Below the pieces are notes generated by a model. It searched no databases, had not been told where the DNA came from, and saw only the letters and a program-made list of their open reading frames with translations. The translations under genes and the position numbers were made by a program. From NCBI RefSeq assembly GCF_040543805.1, contig NZ_JBEUMS010000009.1, forward strand, positions 62,001 to 126,000: a stretch of 64,000 bases of DNA. Reading direction: 5' to 3'. The number at the start of each line of letters is the position of its first letter. Positions within the stretch are counted from its first letter, which is position 1. Below, piece by piece: positions 1 to 8,808 of the stretch. Origin of the DNA: Arcicella rosea (GTDB lineage: Bacteria > Bacteroidota > Bacteroidia > Cytophagales > Spirosomataceae).

Positions 1-1
1 T

Positions 2-1366
2 TCGGGTTATGATGAATTAGCGTTTGATGTAAAAGCTAAATTCCAGCTTTCAAAAAATATTTATTTAACAGCCACTCATCAAAATTTAAAGCAAAGTAAT
101 GTACCTGTTTATCATAAAGTAAAGCTTGAAAACTTTAAGATTAATGAAATGTCTCCACAGAAAAGAGCGCTTTCATATCTACAATTTGATATTAAAAGCG
201 AAAACCGTTTACTGAAAAATTTGGCTTTCAATATTTCTTATCAAAGTACTGAGGAAGGGCGAAATTCTCAGAAAAATGGTTCGAATGTATATCGAATAGA
301 AAACGATCAAGTAAAAACCTTTGGTTCTTTTATCAATGTACGTTCTGAAATTTTAGCTAATTGGGATGCTAGTTCTGGAATAGAGTTTTATGCTGATAAA
401 GTAAACAGTACGAAACAAGATACAGATTTACAAAGCAATAAAACTACTTATAGCAGAGGTTTATATCCTGATGCTTCAAGCTTCAATAGTTATGGGCTTT
501 ATTCTCTTCACCACATTAATTTGAATAAATGGGATGTAAATTTTGGCGCTCGCTTCAATGCTTATTCTATCCATGTAAATGACCAAACTTTAGGAGAAGT
601 AAATGTTTCGCCACAGGCTTTGGTGGGAAATTTAGCATTAGGTTATCATCTGGAAAATCATTCTATGACTTACTTATCGTTTAATACGGGTTTCAGAGCA
701 CCTAATATTGATGATATGGGAACTTTAGGGATTGTAGATTTTCGTTATGAATTACCAACAGCCAATTTAAAACCTGAAAATTCTTATAATGTTGAATGGG
801 GCTATAAATTCAGAACGACTAACTTTTCTTCAAGTGTTGCTTTGTATCATAATCAGTTAAGAAATTTGATTGCTAGAGTAAAAGTAGAAGGACAAAAGAT
901 AAATGATTATCAGGTTTACCGAAAAGAGAATGTTGAAAAAGCCTATATACAAGGTTTTGAATGGGCAACGGAATGGATGGTTTTACCTGAAATTAAAATT
1001 TATACAGACTTAGCTTATACTTATGGACAAAATGAAACCAAGAACGAACCTGTAAGAAGAATTCCTCCGTTGTCGGGTAGAGTAGGAGTACATTATCAAG
1101 CCAATACTTCTTTTTTTGTAAAAGTAGAAGACATCTTTGCTGGAAAACAAGACCGATTGGCACAAGGCGATAAAGATGACAATAGAATTCCAAAAGGGGG
1201 AACAAATGGCTGGAATGTACTAAATATTTATACGGGTTACGAATATAAAAATGTTACTTTGATAGGTTCATTTCAAAATATTTTTAATGTTGATTACCGC
1301 ACACATGGTTCAGGAATTAATGGCGTTGGTAGAAGTTTGATTGCGACTTTAATGTATCGTTTTTAA
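2..1366 (+). CDS. TonB-dependent outer-membrane receptor, C-terminal part (5' end outside window)
   Basis: The reading frame is open from base 2 and codes for 454 residues of the C-terminal beta-barrel of a TonB-dependent receptor; plug and signal peptide lie upstream of the window. The segment FNTGFRAPNIDDMG followed by LKPENSYNVEWGYKF is typical of the haemoglobin/transferrin-type receptor branch, and the protein ends in an aromatic residue (MYRF), the usual beta-barrel assembly signal. Such receptors import iron complexes or other large ligands across the outer membrane using TonB-ExbBD energy. The substrate cannot be told from the barrel alone. A strong hairpin terminator follows at 1475-1512. 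Confidence is high for the receptor class and low for the ligand. Confidence 0.9.
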   Translation, partial: SGYDELAFDVKAKFQLSKNIYLTATHQNLKQSNVPVYHKVKLENFKINEMSPQKRALSYLQFDIKSENRLLKNLAFNISYQSTEEGRNSQKNGSNVYRIENDQVKTFGSFINVRSEILANWDASSGIEFYADKVNSTKQDTDLQSNKTTYSRGLYPDASSFNSYGLYSLHHINLNKWDVNFGARFNAYSIHVNDQTLGEVNVSPQALVGNLALGYHLENHSMTYLSFNTGFRAPNIDDMGTLGIVDFRYELPTANLKPENSYNVEWGYKFRTTNFSSSVALYHNQLRNLIARVKVEGQKINDYQVYRKENVEKAYIQGFEWATEWMVLPEIKIYTDLAYTYGQNETKNEPVRRIPPLSGRVGVHYQANTSFFVKVEDIFAGKQDRLAQGDKDDNRIPKGGTNGWNVLNIYTGYEYKNVTLIGSFQNIFNVDYRTHGSGINGVGRSLIATLMYRF

Positions 1367-1384
1367 GAAGAGTTAAACAAAAAT

Positions 1385-1427
1385 TATGAGATATGAAGTA
1401 TGAGTTATGAATTTAAAATATTGATAT
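1385..1427. repeat. Heptad-periodic tract, TATGAnn family
   Basis: Six consecutive 7-bp units based on TATGAnn, decaying into an AT-rich tail. The last 19 bp (1409-1427) recur identically at 55609-55627, the end of another tract of the same family. It lies just behind the receptor stop codon. Confidence 0.75.
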
Positions 1428-1474
1428 ATCTTACTTATTTTACAAACATGAGTCATCCCGAATTTTAAAATCAC

Positions 1475-1512
1475 AAAAAAGCGGTCTAAAAACTAATTTA
1501 GACCGCTTTTTT
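1475..1512. terminator. Bidirectional intrinsic terminator
   Basis: Perfect 16-bp arms (1475-1490 and 1497-1512) with a GC core GCGGTCTAAA, flanked by A- and T-runs. It lies between the convergent receptor and phosphoesterase genes. Confidence 0.85.
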
Positions 1513-1528
1513 ATGATTGATGAGCAAC

Positions 1529-1606
1529 GAATTCCTACTGTTTGAGCGAAGCGAGTTTAGGAATTCTTGATTTTTTTGTTACTTTTTGCATCAAGGCAAA
1601 AAGTAA
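1529..1606. repeat. Double palindrome in the 1367-1696 gap
   Basis: Two adjacent inverted repeats: 9-bp arms GAATTCCTA/TAGGAATTC (1529-1537, 1558-1566) and 11-bp arms TTACTTTTTGC/GCAAAAAGTAA (1579-1589, 1596-1606). The gap also holds a heptad tract and a terminator and no gene. The compact two-hairpin form suggests an interspersed palindromic element; this is an inference because only one copy is in the window. Confidence 0.5.
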
Positions 1607-1696
1607 GGACGAGAATAAATCCAAAAGATATTAAAACCTTTTAAACTTGCTTTTTTCAAGAGAAAATTCAGAAGTATCCAAGTTTAACAAAGTCAA

Positions 1697-4168
1697 TTAA
1701 TCATCATCATCTTCGTCTTCCTTTTCTGCTTTAGCAGGGATTTTCACAAAAGCACTTCTTTTTGGAGGAGGCATTTTGCTATTTTCTCCTCTCATTACTT
1801 TCCAAATGTCTTCGTTAAAAGCTAAATCTGGAGCAGCATCTTCGTGACTAAAATCAAAATTAGTTTTGCGTTTTCCTGTGTTGATAGCAAGATTTCTTTG
1901 GTTAATATCAACATTCGCTGGCAAAGCTTTAAAAGGTGTTAAGTCAATATTTTTGGTAAAACATCTAAACAATGGCGTTGCTCCTGCATCGTATTGACTC
2001 ATTGGCGGTAAACCTAAAATCAATTCCATCGTTCTCAACATCCCCGAAGTAGAGTACATCGTATGATCTACAAATTTTCTTTTGGTATAAGGACTCACCA
2101 CATAAGCCGTAGAACGGTGAGCATCAACGTGGTCTGAACCATTTTGTGCATCATCTTCCAAAATAAACACGACCGATTCTTTCCAGATTTTAGATTTTGA
2201 AAGATGTTCTATGAAATTTCCAACTGCTAAATCGTTATCGGCAATGGCTGCTTCTACACTAAATGCCCCTTTTCTTGAACCAGATGTATGGTCATTTCCC
2301 ATTCTTAAACTGCTGAAACGAGGAACAGCATTGATGGCCAACAAAGAATCAAAATCTGCTTCCCATTGCTTTTCACGGTCAGAATCTTTGAAGTTCATGT
2401 CCCAACCTTTATAATTTCTACAAACATTTCCTTTTACACCTGCATAATTTCCTTCTGGGCCATCGGCAAATTCTCCATAAGTTCTAAAAGGAATATTGGC
2501 TCTTTTACAGAAATCCCAAATAAAACCATTTTTAGGATAAGCAATTTCTCGCTGACCTTCAAAATCGTAAGAACCACCTCTTCCTCCATAACTTGTTACC
2601 CAGTTTTTCTCTACATAGTCATTGGCATAGGCTGCGGTTGACCAGTTATGTCCGTCGGCGGACACTTCCGCATCCACATAAAAATTATCCAACAACACAT
2701 AATCTCTTACAATTTTATGTTGATTAGGCGTTAATTTTTCAGGAAAAATACAAAGCGAAGGGTCGCCATTTCCTTCTTTTACATCACCCAAAACTTGGTC
2801 ATAAGTACGATTTTCTTTGATGATATAGAATACATATTTAATTGGAGATTTTCCTCCGACTTTCATTGGAATTGGATTATCGCTTTCGCCCATCGCTAAT
2901 TTTTCTACTGCTTTGCTATAAGGAGTATTTTGAAAAACTACTTGCGAATAACTCGCCAAAGTTTGCTCATTAGGAACATCAATGATTGACATCGTTCCTT
3001 TCAACAAACCCGCAATATATTCTACTACTTCTTTGTTGGCTTCTGGGTTTGCACCTACTTCTTGTGGTTTCTTTTTGGCTAATGGATTGGGCCCTTTTGG
3101 ATTTGGTTTTGAACTAAAGCCTTTACCGTTAGTTACATAAATTTTATCTCCGATGGTTTTTACTGCGGTTGGATACCAGCCTGTTGGAATAAAACCTTTC
3201 GATAAACTTTTTCCTTTCTGACTAACATCAAAAACGGCTAAACAGTTATTATCAGCATTGGCGATGTAAAGTGTATTTTCGTCTGGCGAAAGTGCCACAG
3301 CATTGGGTGTTGAGCCAATCGGAGCGTTTGGATATAATGAGGCAGAAATGTGTTCAATCAATCTTTTGGTGGAAGTTTCAATCACCGAAACAGTATTATC
3401 ATTTCCGTTAGGAACGAATAAATACTTGCCATCTTTTGTAAAAACCATATCGTTTGGATGACTATTCGTTGCAATTTCAGCCGTGATTTTCGACTGAGCT
3501 GGATTATAAACGATTACTTTTGCTCCTCCCCAAAGCGTAATGTATAACTCATTGCTGTTGGGTGCTAACATACAAGTATATGGTTCGGCACTTAGTTTTT
3601 CTTCTTTGATAACTTTTCTGGTAGCCAAATCACAGATAAACAAAGACTTTGAATCTTTAGCAACTACATACAAACGATTTGCATCCACACAAATGCCAGC
3701 AGGTGAAATTTTAGCTTTTGGAAAAGCTTCTCCTAAAGTAATTTCTCCGTCTTGAATCAGTTTTTGGTTTTCTATTTTATAAATCACCACTACGTTATCG
3801 TTGCCACCAGAAGCATACAAGTATTTTTCATCTTGACTGAACGCTAAACCTACCCAAGATTTTTTGATGATGACATCATCCAATACTTTTTCGGTAGCAG
3901 CATCAATCAAAGTAATACTCTGAGTACTTTGTCCGTTGTTGGTAACAGCCAATAGTTTTTGCGAAGGCGAAACCACTAAATTTAAAGGTAAATCATTTAA
4001 TTGAATACTTTTGCCTACGGGCGTTAGTGACCAACCATTAGGAAGTGTAACTCTTTTTGCGACCAGACTTTCAAGAATGGGGTCTTTGCGATTTTGATTG
4101 GAGCTTTGTTTTGGATTACAAGCCAAACAGCATAAAATTATGCCGATGAAAAAGCTTACATGTTTCAT
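1697..4168 (-). CDS. Lipoprotein with YncE-type beta-propeller and phosphoesterase (alkaline/acid phosphatase family) domain
   Basis: This 823-residue protein starts with a lipoprotein signal peptide (cysteine at residue 17). Residues of about 50-400 form a seven-bladed-type propeller with repeated blades such as LFVPNGNDNTVSVIE, as in YncE/surface-layer propellers. From about 445 it carries a phosphoesterase domain of the PF04185 class (acid phosphatase AcpA and phospholipase C relatives), with the motif ENRTYDQVLG and the metal-site motif EDDAQNGSDHVDAHRS. The C-terminus is a short acidic tail. It probably sits at the outer membrane and hydrolyses phosphomonoesters or phosphodiesters; the substrate is unknown. 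It is separated from the next receptor gene by a terminator at 4265-4294, so it has its own promoter. Confidence 0.88.
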   Translation of the reverse strand: MKHVSFFIGIILCCLACNPKQSSNQNRKDPILESLVAKRVTLPNGWSLTPVGKSIQLNDLPLNLVVSPSQKLLAVTNNGQSTQSITLIDAATEKVLDDVIIKKSWVGLAFSQDEKYLYASGGNDNVVVIYKIENQKLIQDGEITLGEAFPKAKISPAGICVDANRLYVVAKDSKSLFICDLATRKVIKEEKLSAEPYTCMLAPNSNELYITLWGGAKVIVYNPAQSKITAEIATNSHPNDMVFTKDGKYLFVPNGNDNTVSVIETSTKRLIEHISASLYPNAPIGSTPNAVALSPDENTLYIANADNNCLAVFDVSQKGKSLSKGFIPTGWYPTAVKTIGDKIYVTNGKGFSSKPNPKGPNPLAKKKPQEVGANPEANKEVVEYIAGLLKGTMSIIDVPNEQTLASYSQVVFQNTPYSKAVEKLAMGESDNPIPMKVGGKSPIKYVFYIIKENRTYDQVLGDVKEGNGDPSLCIFPEKLTPNQHKIVRDYVLLDNFYVDAEVSADGHNWSTAAYANDYVEKNWVTSYGGRGGSYDFEGQREIAYPKNGFIWDFCKRANIPFRTYGEFADGPEGNYAGVKGNVCRNYKGWDMNFKDSDREKQWEADFDSLLAINAVPRFSSLRMGNDHTSGSRKGAFSVEAAIADNDLAVGNFIEHLSKSKIWKESVVFILEDDAQNGSDHVDAHRSTAYVVSPYTKRKFVDHTMYSTSGMLRTMELILGLPPMSQYDAGATPLFRCFTKNIDLTPFKALPANVDINQRNLAINTGKRKTNFDFSHEDAAPDLAFNEDIWKVMRGENSKMPPPKRSAFVKIPAKAEKEDEDDDD

Positions 4169-4264
4169 TTGTTGAAATGGTTTGTTCAGAAAGTATGTGG
4201 AAATATGAGACTTTAATAACTATATTTTAGGAATTTGAATCGTGATAAGTAATTTTTAAATGAC

Positions 4265-4294
4265 AAAAAACGGTTACATAAGTAACCGTTTTTT
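4265..4294 (-). terminator. Intrinsic terminator after the Oar-like receptor
   Basis: 13-bp arms around CGGTTAC/GTAACCG with A- and T-runs on both sides, downstream of the minus-strand receptor gene. Confidence 0.8.
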
Positions 4295-4372
4295 GAAAGG
4301 ATAGTAAGTGATGGTTACAATTTAACTAACATTTTTTATCGTAATTTCTTGATAATTAGAGTCTTGGAATGC

Positions 4373-4407
4373 CAATCACCAATCACTATTTACTAATCAC
4401 TATGAAT
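4373..4407. repeat. Heptad-periodic tract, CAATCAC family
   Basis: Five exact 7-bp units related to CAATCAC/TAATCAC. The reverse complement shares words with the tract at 54290-54317 (GTGATTA, AGTAAAT). It lies between the receptor stop codon at 4419 and its terminator. Confidence 0.75.
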
Positions 4408-4418
4408 AAAGAGATTTC

Positions 4419-7400
4419 TTAAAATGAATATCTTAAACCTAATTGGATTCTCCAAGGAGTACCGCCAGCAGTTGATAATTTTCTTCCTGCTCCAGTTTCT
4501 ACATTGTAAGCATAATTTTTAGTAGCTTGGTCGAAGCCCGTCATCGAGACTAAGTTAACATTTCCGTGGTTATAACTTACGCCTAAATCTTTATTTAATA
4601 AATTCATAAAGTTGAAGCAATCAGCCGAAAGAGAAATGTTGTGTTTGTTCAAGAATCTAACATCTTTCGTCAAACGTAAATCTACAGTATAATAAAATGG
4701 ATTTACACCACCATTTCTTTCAGCTACTTTACCGATATTTTCACGAATATAAGTTTTTACACTTGGAGTAACGTCTGGATTATCCAACAAACCTTGAATT
4801 CCTTTTCTGATGGCTTCTGGAACATTAGCACCATTTGGGTCAAAAACATAAGCCAAGTCGTTTGTTAATACAAAGTCGCCATTAATACTCTTGTTTCCAC
4901 CTACTAAGAATGAGTAACGAGTACCGCCAACACCATTAAAAATTGCACCTAACTGAAAACCTTTTACCGTTGGAGTAGCCGCTGAAACGACTAATTTATC
5001 AGAGAATTGGTCGTCAGAATAAGAAACTGTTTGGTCACGTGGGTCATCAACAACTGGTCTGAAAGTAGAAGTATTGGCTACACAGCAGTTGAACGAGCTA
5101 TTATCTTTGGTATCGTTTTTAGTATAGCTAATGGTAAAATATCCATCTCTACCAATTTTCATACTTGCATCAATGACTACCGCAATTTGGTCTAATTTTC
5201 CAGAAGATTCTAATTCTAATACTCTTCCTAATTCATCTGATTTTCTACCTTTTGTCCAGTCGGTAGAACCATTCGCTGGAATAGTATTGGCAGGAACATA
5301 CACACCACGATTCGCTTCGTTGCTCAATGTAAAGTAAGGTTGGTCAACAATGTTTCTGTCGTAATAAACATAGTTATTAACTGTTTTAGACCATAACAAG
5401 TTGATACCCGCACGGAATCTTGCATTAAAGAAACGGTTGTAAGAGAAGTTGATTTTATAAATTGAAGGTACTTGGAAATCTTTACTTACGGCATTGATGG
5501 TAGAAATATAGCTTGAACCCGCTGGAATACCCGGAGTAGAAGCAGGATTATTACGATAAGCCGCAAAATCTGGACTTGGTACTCCTGTACCCGAAACGTC
5601 GATTGAACCTACAATTGTACCAGCGTTTTGGATGTTGTTCAATTGTAAATACGAAACTGGCTGCGCTGAGAAAATACCTCCACCAAATTTAATAATATCT
5701 TTCTGGCGACCATCCACATCCCAAGTCAATTGTAATCTTGGTTGAATATTGTTATAATCAGCTAAAGTATTATTGGTTTTAATGCCTAATTTGCTTTCTG
5801 TAAGTGGGTTAGCATCTCCTTGTTTAAAGAAAATTGTAGCATCATAACGCAAACCCGCCATTGCCGTTACGTTTTTGAAAGGTTCAAATTCTACTTGTGC
5901 AAAAAGGGCTAAATCTAACAAAGATTGTTTCACTGCTGGATTCACCAAAGGTACTTCACGAGCATATCTGCTTGGCTTTTTGTCAATAAAATCTTGTAAA
6001 CTTGAAAAGAAGAAACGTCCATTCATTTCGTTTACGATTTTAGAATCCAAGAAAGTCAACATATTATCTGTTCCGAATTTGAAATTCAAATTACCTCTTC
6101 TTAAATAAGTTGTATTGGCTAATTGAATGGTTTTGTCTTTAGCGTATTCTGTACCAAATCTTTGTCCACCAAATTGTACTGTTCTAGTTTGTGTAGCATT
6201 CGGATTACTTTCTGTAGGAATTACCGACCTTACTGTGATAATGGCTCTTGGAATGTTTTCCGTTGGTAAATCTGAACTAACGATGTAATTACGAGAAACT
6301 GTTTGAAATTGGAATTTCAATTCGTTGGTTAAATCTGGCGCTAAATCAGAGCGTAAAGAAAGTAATGAGCTGTTTTCTGTAGATTTAAAGCCAATCCAGC
6401 TTTCTAATAAATTGATGTTAGAGTTATCACTTGTTGACATTGGGCTGTTCCAAGTAGTCAAGTTATTACGGAAAGTCAGTTTATTTTTTTCATTAATCTG
6501 CCAATCTAAACGAGCAAAAATAGCATTAGCCACCGTCTCTCTCGAAAAATCTCCATATTGTTGTGTATTTTTCATGCCATACTTTTCTCTAGCCACAGCA
6601 ATTAACTGATCTAAATTAGCTTTAGTAATTCCGAAGTTTTGTTCTTGTAAAGCATTGTAAACAGGCGCAATTTGGAAAGGAATTGTTTCATTCTGGCGGT
6701 CGAAAGCAACGAAGTAATGAAGTTTATCTTTGATTAAAGCACCACCTAATGAGAAACCATACTGTTTTTGGTCGATATTAGTTGTTCTTGGTGTTCCGTT
6801 GGCATTGTATTCGCTATTTAATGGGAATAATTTGTTGCCAAATAACGAAGCCTGACTAGCACGCTGATAGAAAAAGGCTGAACCTTCCGTTGTATTTGTA
6901 CCATTTTTAGTTACCGCATTAACAGAACCCCCACCTTGGCGACCTTGCGTAACATCATAATTGTTGGTAGAAACCTGAAATTCACGAATGGCTTCTTGCG
7001 AAATGGTATAAGGTCCATTTCCTACAGTACCGTTAGTGTACATGCTACGGGCATTTACACCATCCATTGTAACATTGGTAGATGAAGAACGCTGACCGCT
7101 AAAACTACCATTTTTACCTTGTAATGGAGATAAAGCCGTTAAAGCTGAAAAGTTTCTACCTTCCATTGGCAACTGTTTCATTTGTAAAGAAGTAACCGCA
7201 ATAGCAGCACCAGCACGCTCAGTTTCTTTATTCACAAAAGAATTTGCACTAACAGTTACTTCTGATAATTGGGTACTTCCCTGAACAAGTTTGGTATCAA
7301 TTTTCAATTTATCTCCTTGGTTCAAGGCATAATTTGAAAACTTTTGTGTTTGATAACCCACGAAAGAAAAGGTGATAGAATAGGGCTTTCCGAGGGGTAA

Positions 7401-7643
7401 TTGTTGTAGATGATATTCGCCTTGCGTATTGGTAACTGTTCCTGTTTGAAAACCTGTAGATTCATTTTTAACACGGATAGAAACACCAGGCACAACTTCG
7501 CCTTTTTCGTCTAGCACTTTTCCAGAAATGGTAGCATCAGTACCTTGTCCGAAAGATATATTACCCAAAAGAGTAATAAAAAATAGTAAAAAGAGCTTTT
7601 TAAAGGGACTCTTTTTTGTGAAGTAAAGAGTAAGGATTTGCAT
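4419..7643 (-). CDS. Oar-like TonB-dependent receptor with carboxypeptidase-regulatory-like N-terminal domain
   Basis: This 1074-residue outer-membrane receptor has a signal peptide (about residues 1-33), then a CarboxypepD_reg-like beta-sandwich (ATISGKVLDEKGEVVPGVSI, about 36-125), a plug domain with GRNFSALTALSPLQG and VTMDGVNARSM, and a long barrel ending in GLRYSF. The layout matches the Oar family, which is linked in other bacteria to adhesion, protease export or uptake of large substrates. A probable promoter lies at 7675-7682 and a terminator at 4265-4294, so it is a single-gene unit. The phosphoesterase lipoprotein follows on the same strand, but a shared role is only a guess. Confidence 0.92.
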   Translation of the reverse strand: MQILTLYFTKKSPFKKLFLLFFITLLGNISFGQGTDATISGKVLDEKGEVVPGVSIRVKNESTGFQTGTVTNTQGEYHLQQLPLGKPYSITFSFVGYQTQKFSNYALNQGDKLKIDTKLVQGSTQLSEVTVSANSFVNKETERAGAAIAVTSLQMKQLPMEGRNFSALTALSPLQGKNGSFSGQRSSSTNVTMDGVNARSMYTNGTVGNGPYTISQEAIREFQVSTNNYDVTQGRQGGGSVNAVTKNGTNTTEGSAFFYQRASQASLFGNKLFPLNSEYNANGTPRTTNIDQKQYGFSLGGALIKDKLHYFVAFDRQNETIPFQIAPVYNALQEQNFGITKANLDQLIAVAREKYGMKNTQQYGDFSRETVANAIFARLDWQINEKNKLTFRNNLTTWNSPMSTSDNSNINLLESWIGFKSTENSSLLSLRSDLAPDLTNELKFQFQTVSRNYIVSSDLPTENIPRAIITVRSVIPTESNPNATQTRTVQFGGQRFGTEYAKDKTIQLANTTYLRRGNLNFKFGTDNMLTFLDSKIVNEMNGRFFFSSLQDFIDKKPSRYAREVPLVNPAVKQSLLDLALFAQVEFEPFKNVTAMAGLRYDATIFFKQGDANPLTESKLGIKTNNTLADYNNIQPRLQLTWDVDGRQKDIIKFGGGIFSAQPVSYLQLNNIQNAGTIVGSIDVSGTGVPSPDFAAYRNNPASTPGIPAGSSYISTINAVSKDFQVPSIYKINFSYNRFFNARFRAGINLLWSKTVNNYVYYDRNIVDQPYFTLSNEANRGVYVPANTIPANGSTDWTKGRKSDELGRVLELESSGKLDQIAVVIDASMKIGRDGYFTISYTKNDTKDNSSFNCCVANTSTFRPVVDDPRDQTVSYSDDQFSDKLVVSAATPTVKGFQLGAIFNGVGGTRYSFLVGGNKSINGDFVLTNDLAYVFDPNGANVPEAIRKGIQGLLDNPDVTPSVKTYIRENIGKVAERNGGVNPFYYTVDLRLTKDVRFLNKHNISLSADCFNFMNLLNKDLGVSYNHGNVNLVSMTGFDQATKNYAYNVETGAGRKLSTAGGTPWRIQLGLRYSF

Positions 7644-7674
7644 GTTGAAGATGGATTAAGTGAATTGTTGAACA

Positions 7675-7682
7675 CAAAATTA
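7675..7682 (-). promoter_or_regulatory. Bacteroidota -7 promoter element for the Oar-like receptor
   Basis: On the minus strand the sequence reads TAATTTTG, an exact match to TAnnTTTG, with TTTC 17 bp upstream in the -33 position. The expected transcript start leaves a leader of about 25-30 nt before the ATG at 7643. The 7644-7971 gap is the divergent regulatory region for this gene and the small membrane protein at 7972. Confidence 0.6.
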
Positions 7683-7893
7683 TCTTCACTATTTTGCTCG
7701 AAACGGTTTTAAATATTACCAAATTATAACCAGCCTAAAAGTTAAAATAGGCATAATGTTAACTTTACACAAGTAGGAGAGAATAGCAGTTTTGATAATT
7801 GTTTATTATTATTTGATTAGCAATTTCTTTGAGGAGGAGGATAACTAAAAACAGAATGTCGCCATTTCTTTTAAGAAGTAAGGTGTGGTTTTG

Positions 7894-7901
7894 TATCTTT
7901 G
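7894..7901 (+). promoter_or_regulatory. Bacteroidota -7 promoter element
   Basis: TATCTTTG, an exact TAnnTTTG match, about 70 bp before the ATG at 7972, with a T-rich -33 region (7866-7872). Confidence 0.6.
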
Positions 7902-7971
7902 ACTATAGTAAAAACAGAATTTTACACAGTTCAAACTTTACCAGTGTAAATATTGATAACGCCATATCTTC

Positions 7972-8424
7972 ATGACCAATAAAGAGAAAACAAAAGGGGT
8001 ATCCTCTATATTAAGAGTAATTTTTAAAATAACGATAGGCTTGGTTGTAATAGGAATATTATTGTTTTTTATACCAACTACCTCAGATAAATTTGCAGTA
8101 TTCAATATCAATGATATTTCAAAGCCAATTTCCTTTATTGATTCCGTTTCTGCTCCGCATCAGAAATACAATAATTTTATACTTATTAAAATTACGGGAG
8201 AAATTGATGCTGATGCTAAAGTTGCGTATGGAGCTAAAGAGGTTGTTTTAATAAAAGGAAAGAAAACGCCCAAATTTCAAATGCACACTTCTTTCCCTTT
8301 ATCGAAAGGAAAGATTAATATTGATGTAAGACATGATTATTATAGTGGAGATACTTTACAAGTATTTTTCACCCCTAAGGGTAGTAACAAGGGTTGGTTG
8401 AAAATACAAACACAAATTAATTGA
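7972..8424 (+). CDS. Small single-pass membrane protein of unknown function
   Basis: I do not recognise this 150-residue protein. It has a short basic N-terminus, one hydrophobic segment at about residues 14-35 (ending ...IGILLFFIPT) and a polar 110-residue domain rich in beta-strand-like segments, presumably periplasmic. A promoter element lies at 7894-7901. It stands alone, followed by the repeat array at 8480-8654, and is convergent with prfB. Confidence 0.6.
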   Translation: MTNKEKTKGVSSILRVIFKITIGLVVIGILLFFIPTTSDKFAVFNINDISKPISFIDSVSAPHQKYNNFILIKITGEIDADAKVAYGAKEVVLIKGKKTPKFQMHTSFPLSKGKINIDVRHDYYSGDTLQVFFTPKGSNKGWLKIQTQIN

Positions 8425-8479
8425 AGGCATTGAGGCTTGCTTTATGGTGTTTTTGCGGTTCTCTTCGGTTTTTAAAGTA

Positions 8480-8654
8480 AAAAAGATACTAAAAGTATCT
8501 CAATACATACTTCAAGTATATCAAGAGATACTTTTTACCGCAAAATACCGCAAAAAAGTATCTCGATATATTCTTTTAGTATGTCGAGAGATACTAAATC
8601 CCGCAAAATACCGCAAAAAAGTATGTCGGGAGATACTTTGAGAATGATTCGAGA
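8480..8654. repeat. Heptad/21-bp-phased repeat array with 63-bp higher-order unit and hairpins
   Basis: The box AGTATnTC occurs at 8494, 8515, 8557, 8578 and 8620, always at multiples of 21 bp. The intervening slots hold the spacer CCGCAAAATACCGCAAAA at 8538 and 8601, exactly 63 bp apart. AGTATCTC pairs with GAGATACT downstream, giving a hairpin in each 63-bp unit. Because 63 is divisible by three, a 65-codon frame (8444-8641) stays open and would encode a 21-residue peptide repeat; I regard that frame as a by-product. Confidence 0.8.
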
Positions 8655-8699
8655 TGTTTTTAGATGAAAATTAGGATAAGCAGAGGTGTAAACAAAAAA

Positions 8700-8719
8700 C
8701 GGTAACCGCAAGGGTTACC
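8700..8719 (-). terminator. Terminator downstream of prfB
   Basis: Arms CGGTAACC/GGTTACCG with a 4-nt loop, followed on the minus strand by a T-run. It lies about 90 bp after the prfB stop codon. Confidence 0.7.
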
Positions 8720-8772
8720 GCTCAATATGATGCTTAATATCTAATCTTTTTTCTCTACAGAAAGCAAAAAAA

Positions 8773-8807
8773 TCTAAAGTCTTCAAGTCTAAAATCCTTC
8801 AGTTCTA
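8773..8807. repeat. Heptad-periodic tract, GTCTTCA/TCTAAAG family
   Basis: Five 7-bp units ending one base from the prfB stop codon. It shares most of a 30-bp stretch with 43344-43373 in the large tract downstream of the Fur-family gene. Confidence 0.7.
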
Positions 8808-8808
8808 A

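Noticed and set aside
993..1205. Minus-strand frame inside the TonB receptor
   Set aside because: Shadow frame of a strongly supported gene; no protein-like features.
8538..8627. CRISPR-like direct repeats
   Set aside because: The interval contains palindromic units of the same array rather than unique spacers, and there are only two copies.
8444..8641. 65-codon gene with a 21-residue peptide repeat
   Set aside because: The frame is open only because the repeat unit (63 bp) is divisible by three; composition and lack of a clear start region make a repeat by-product more likely.
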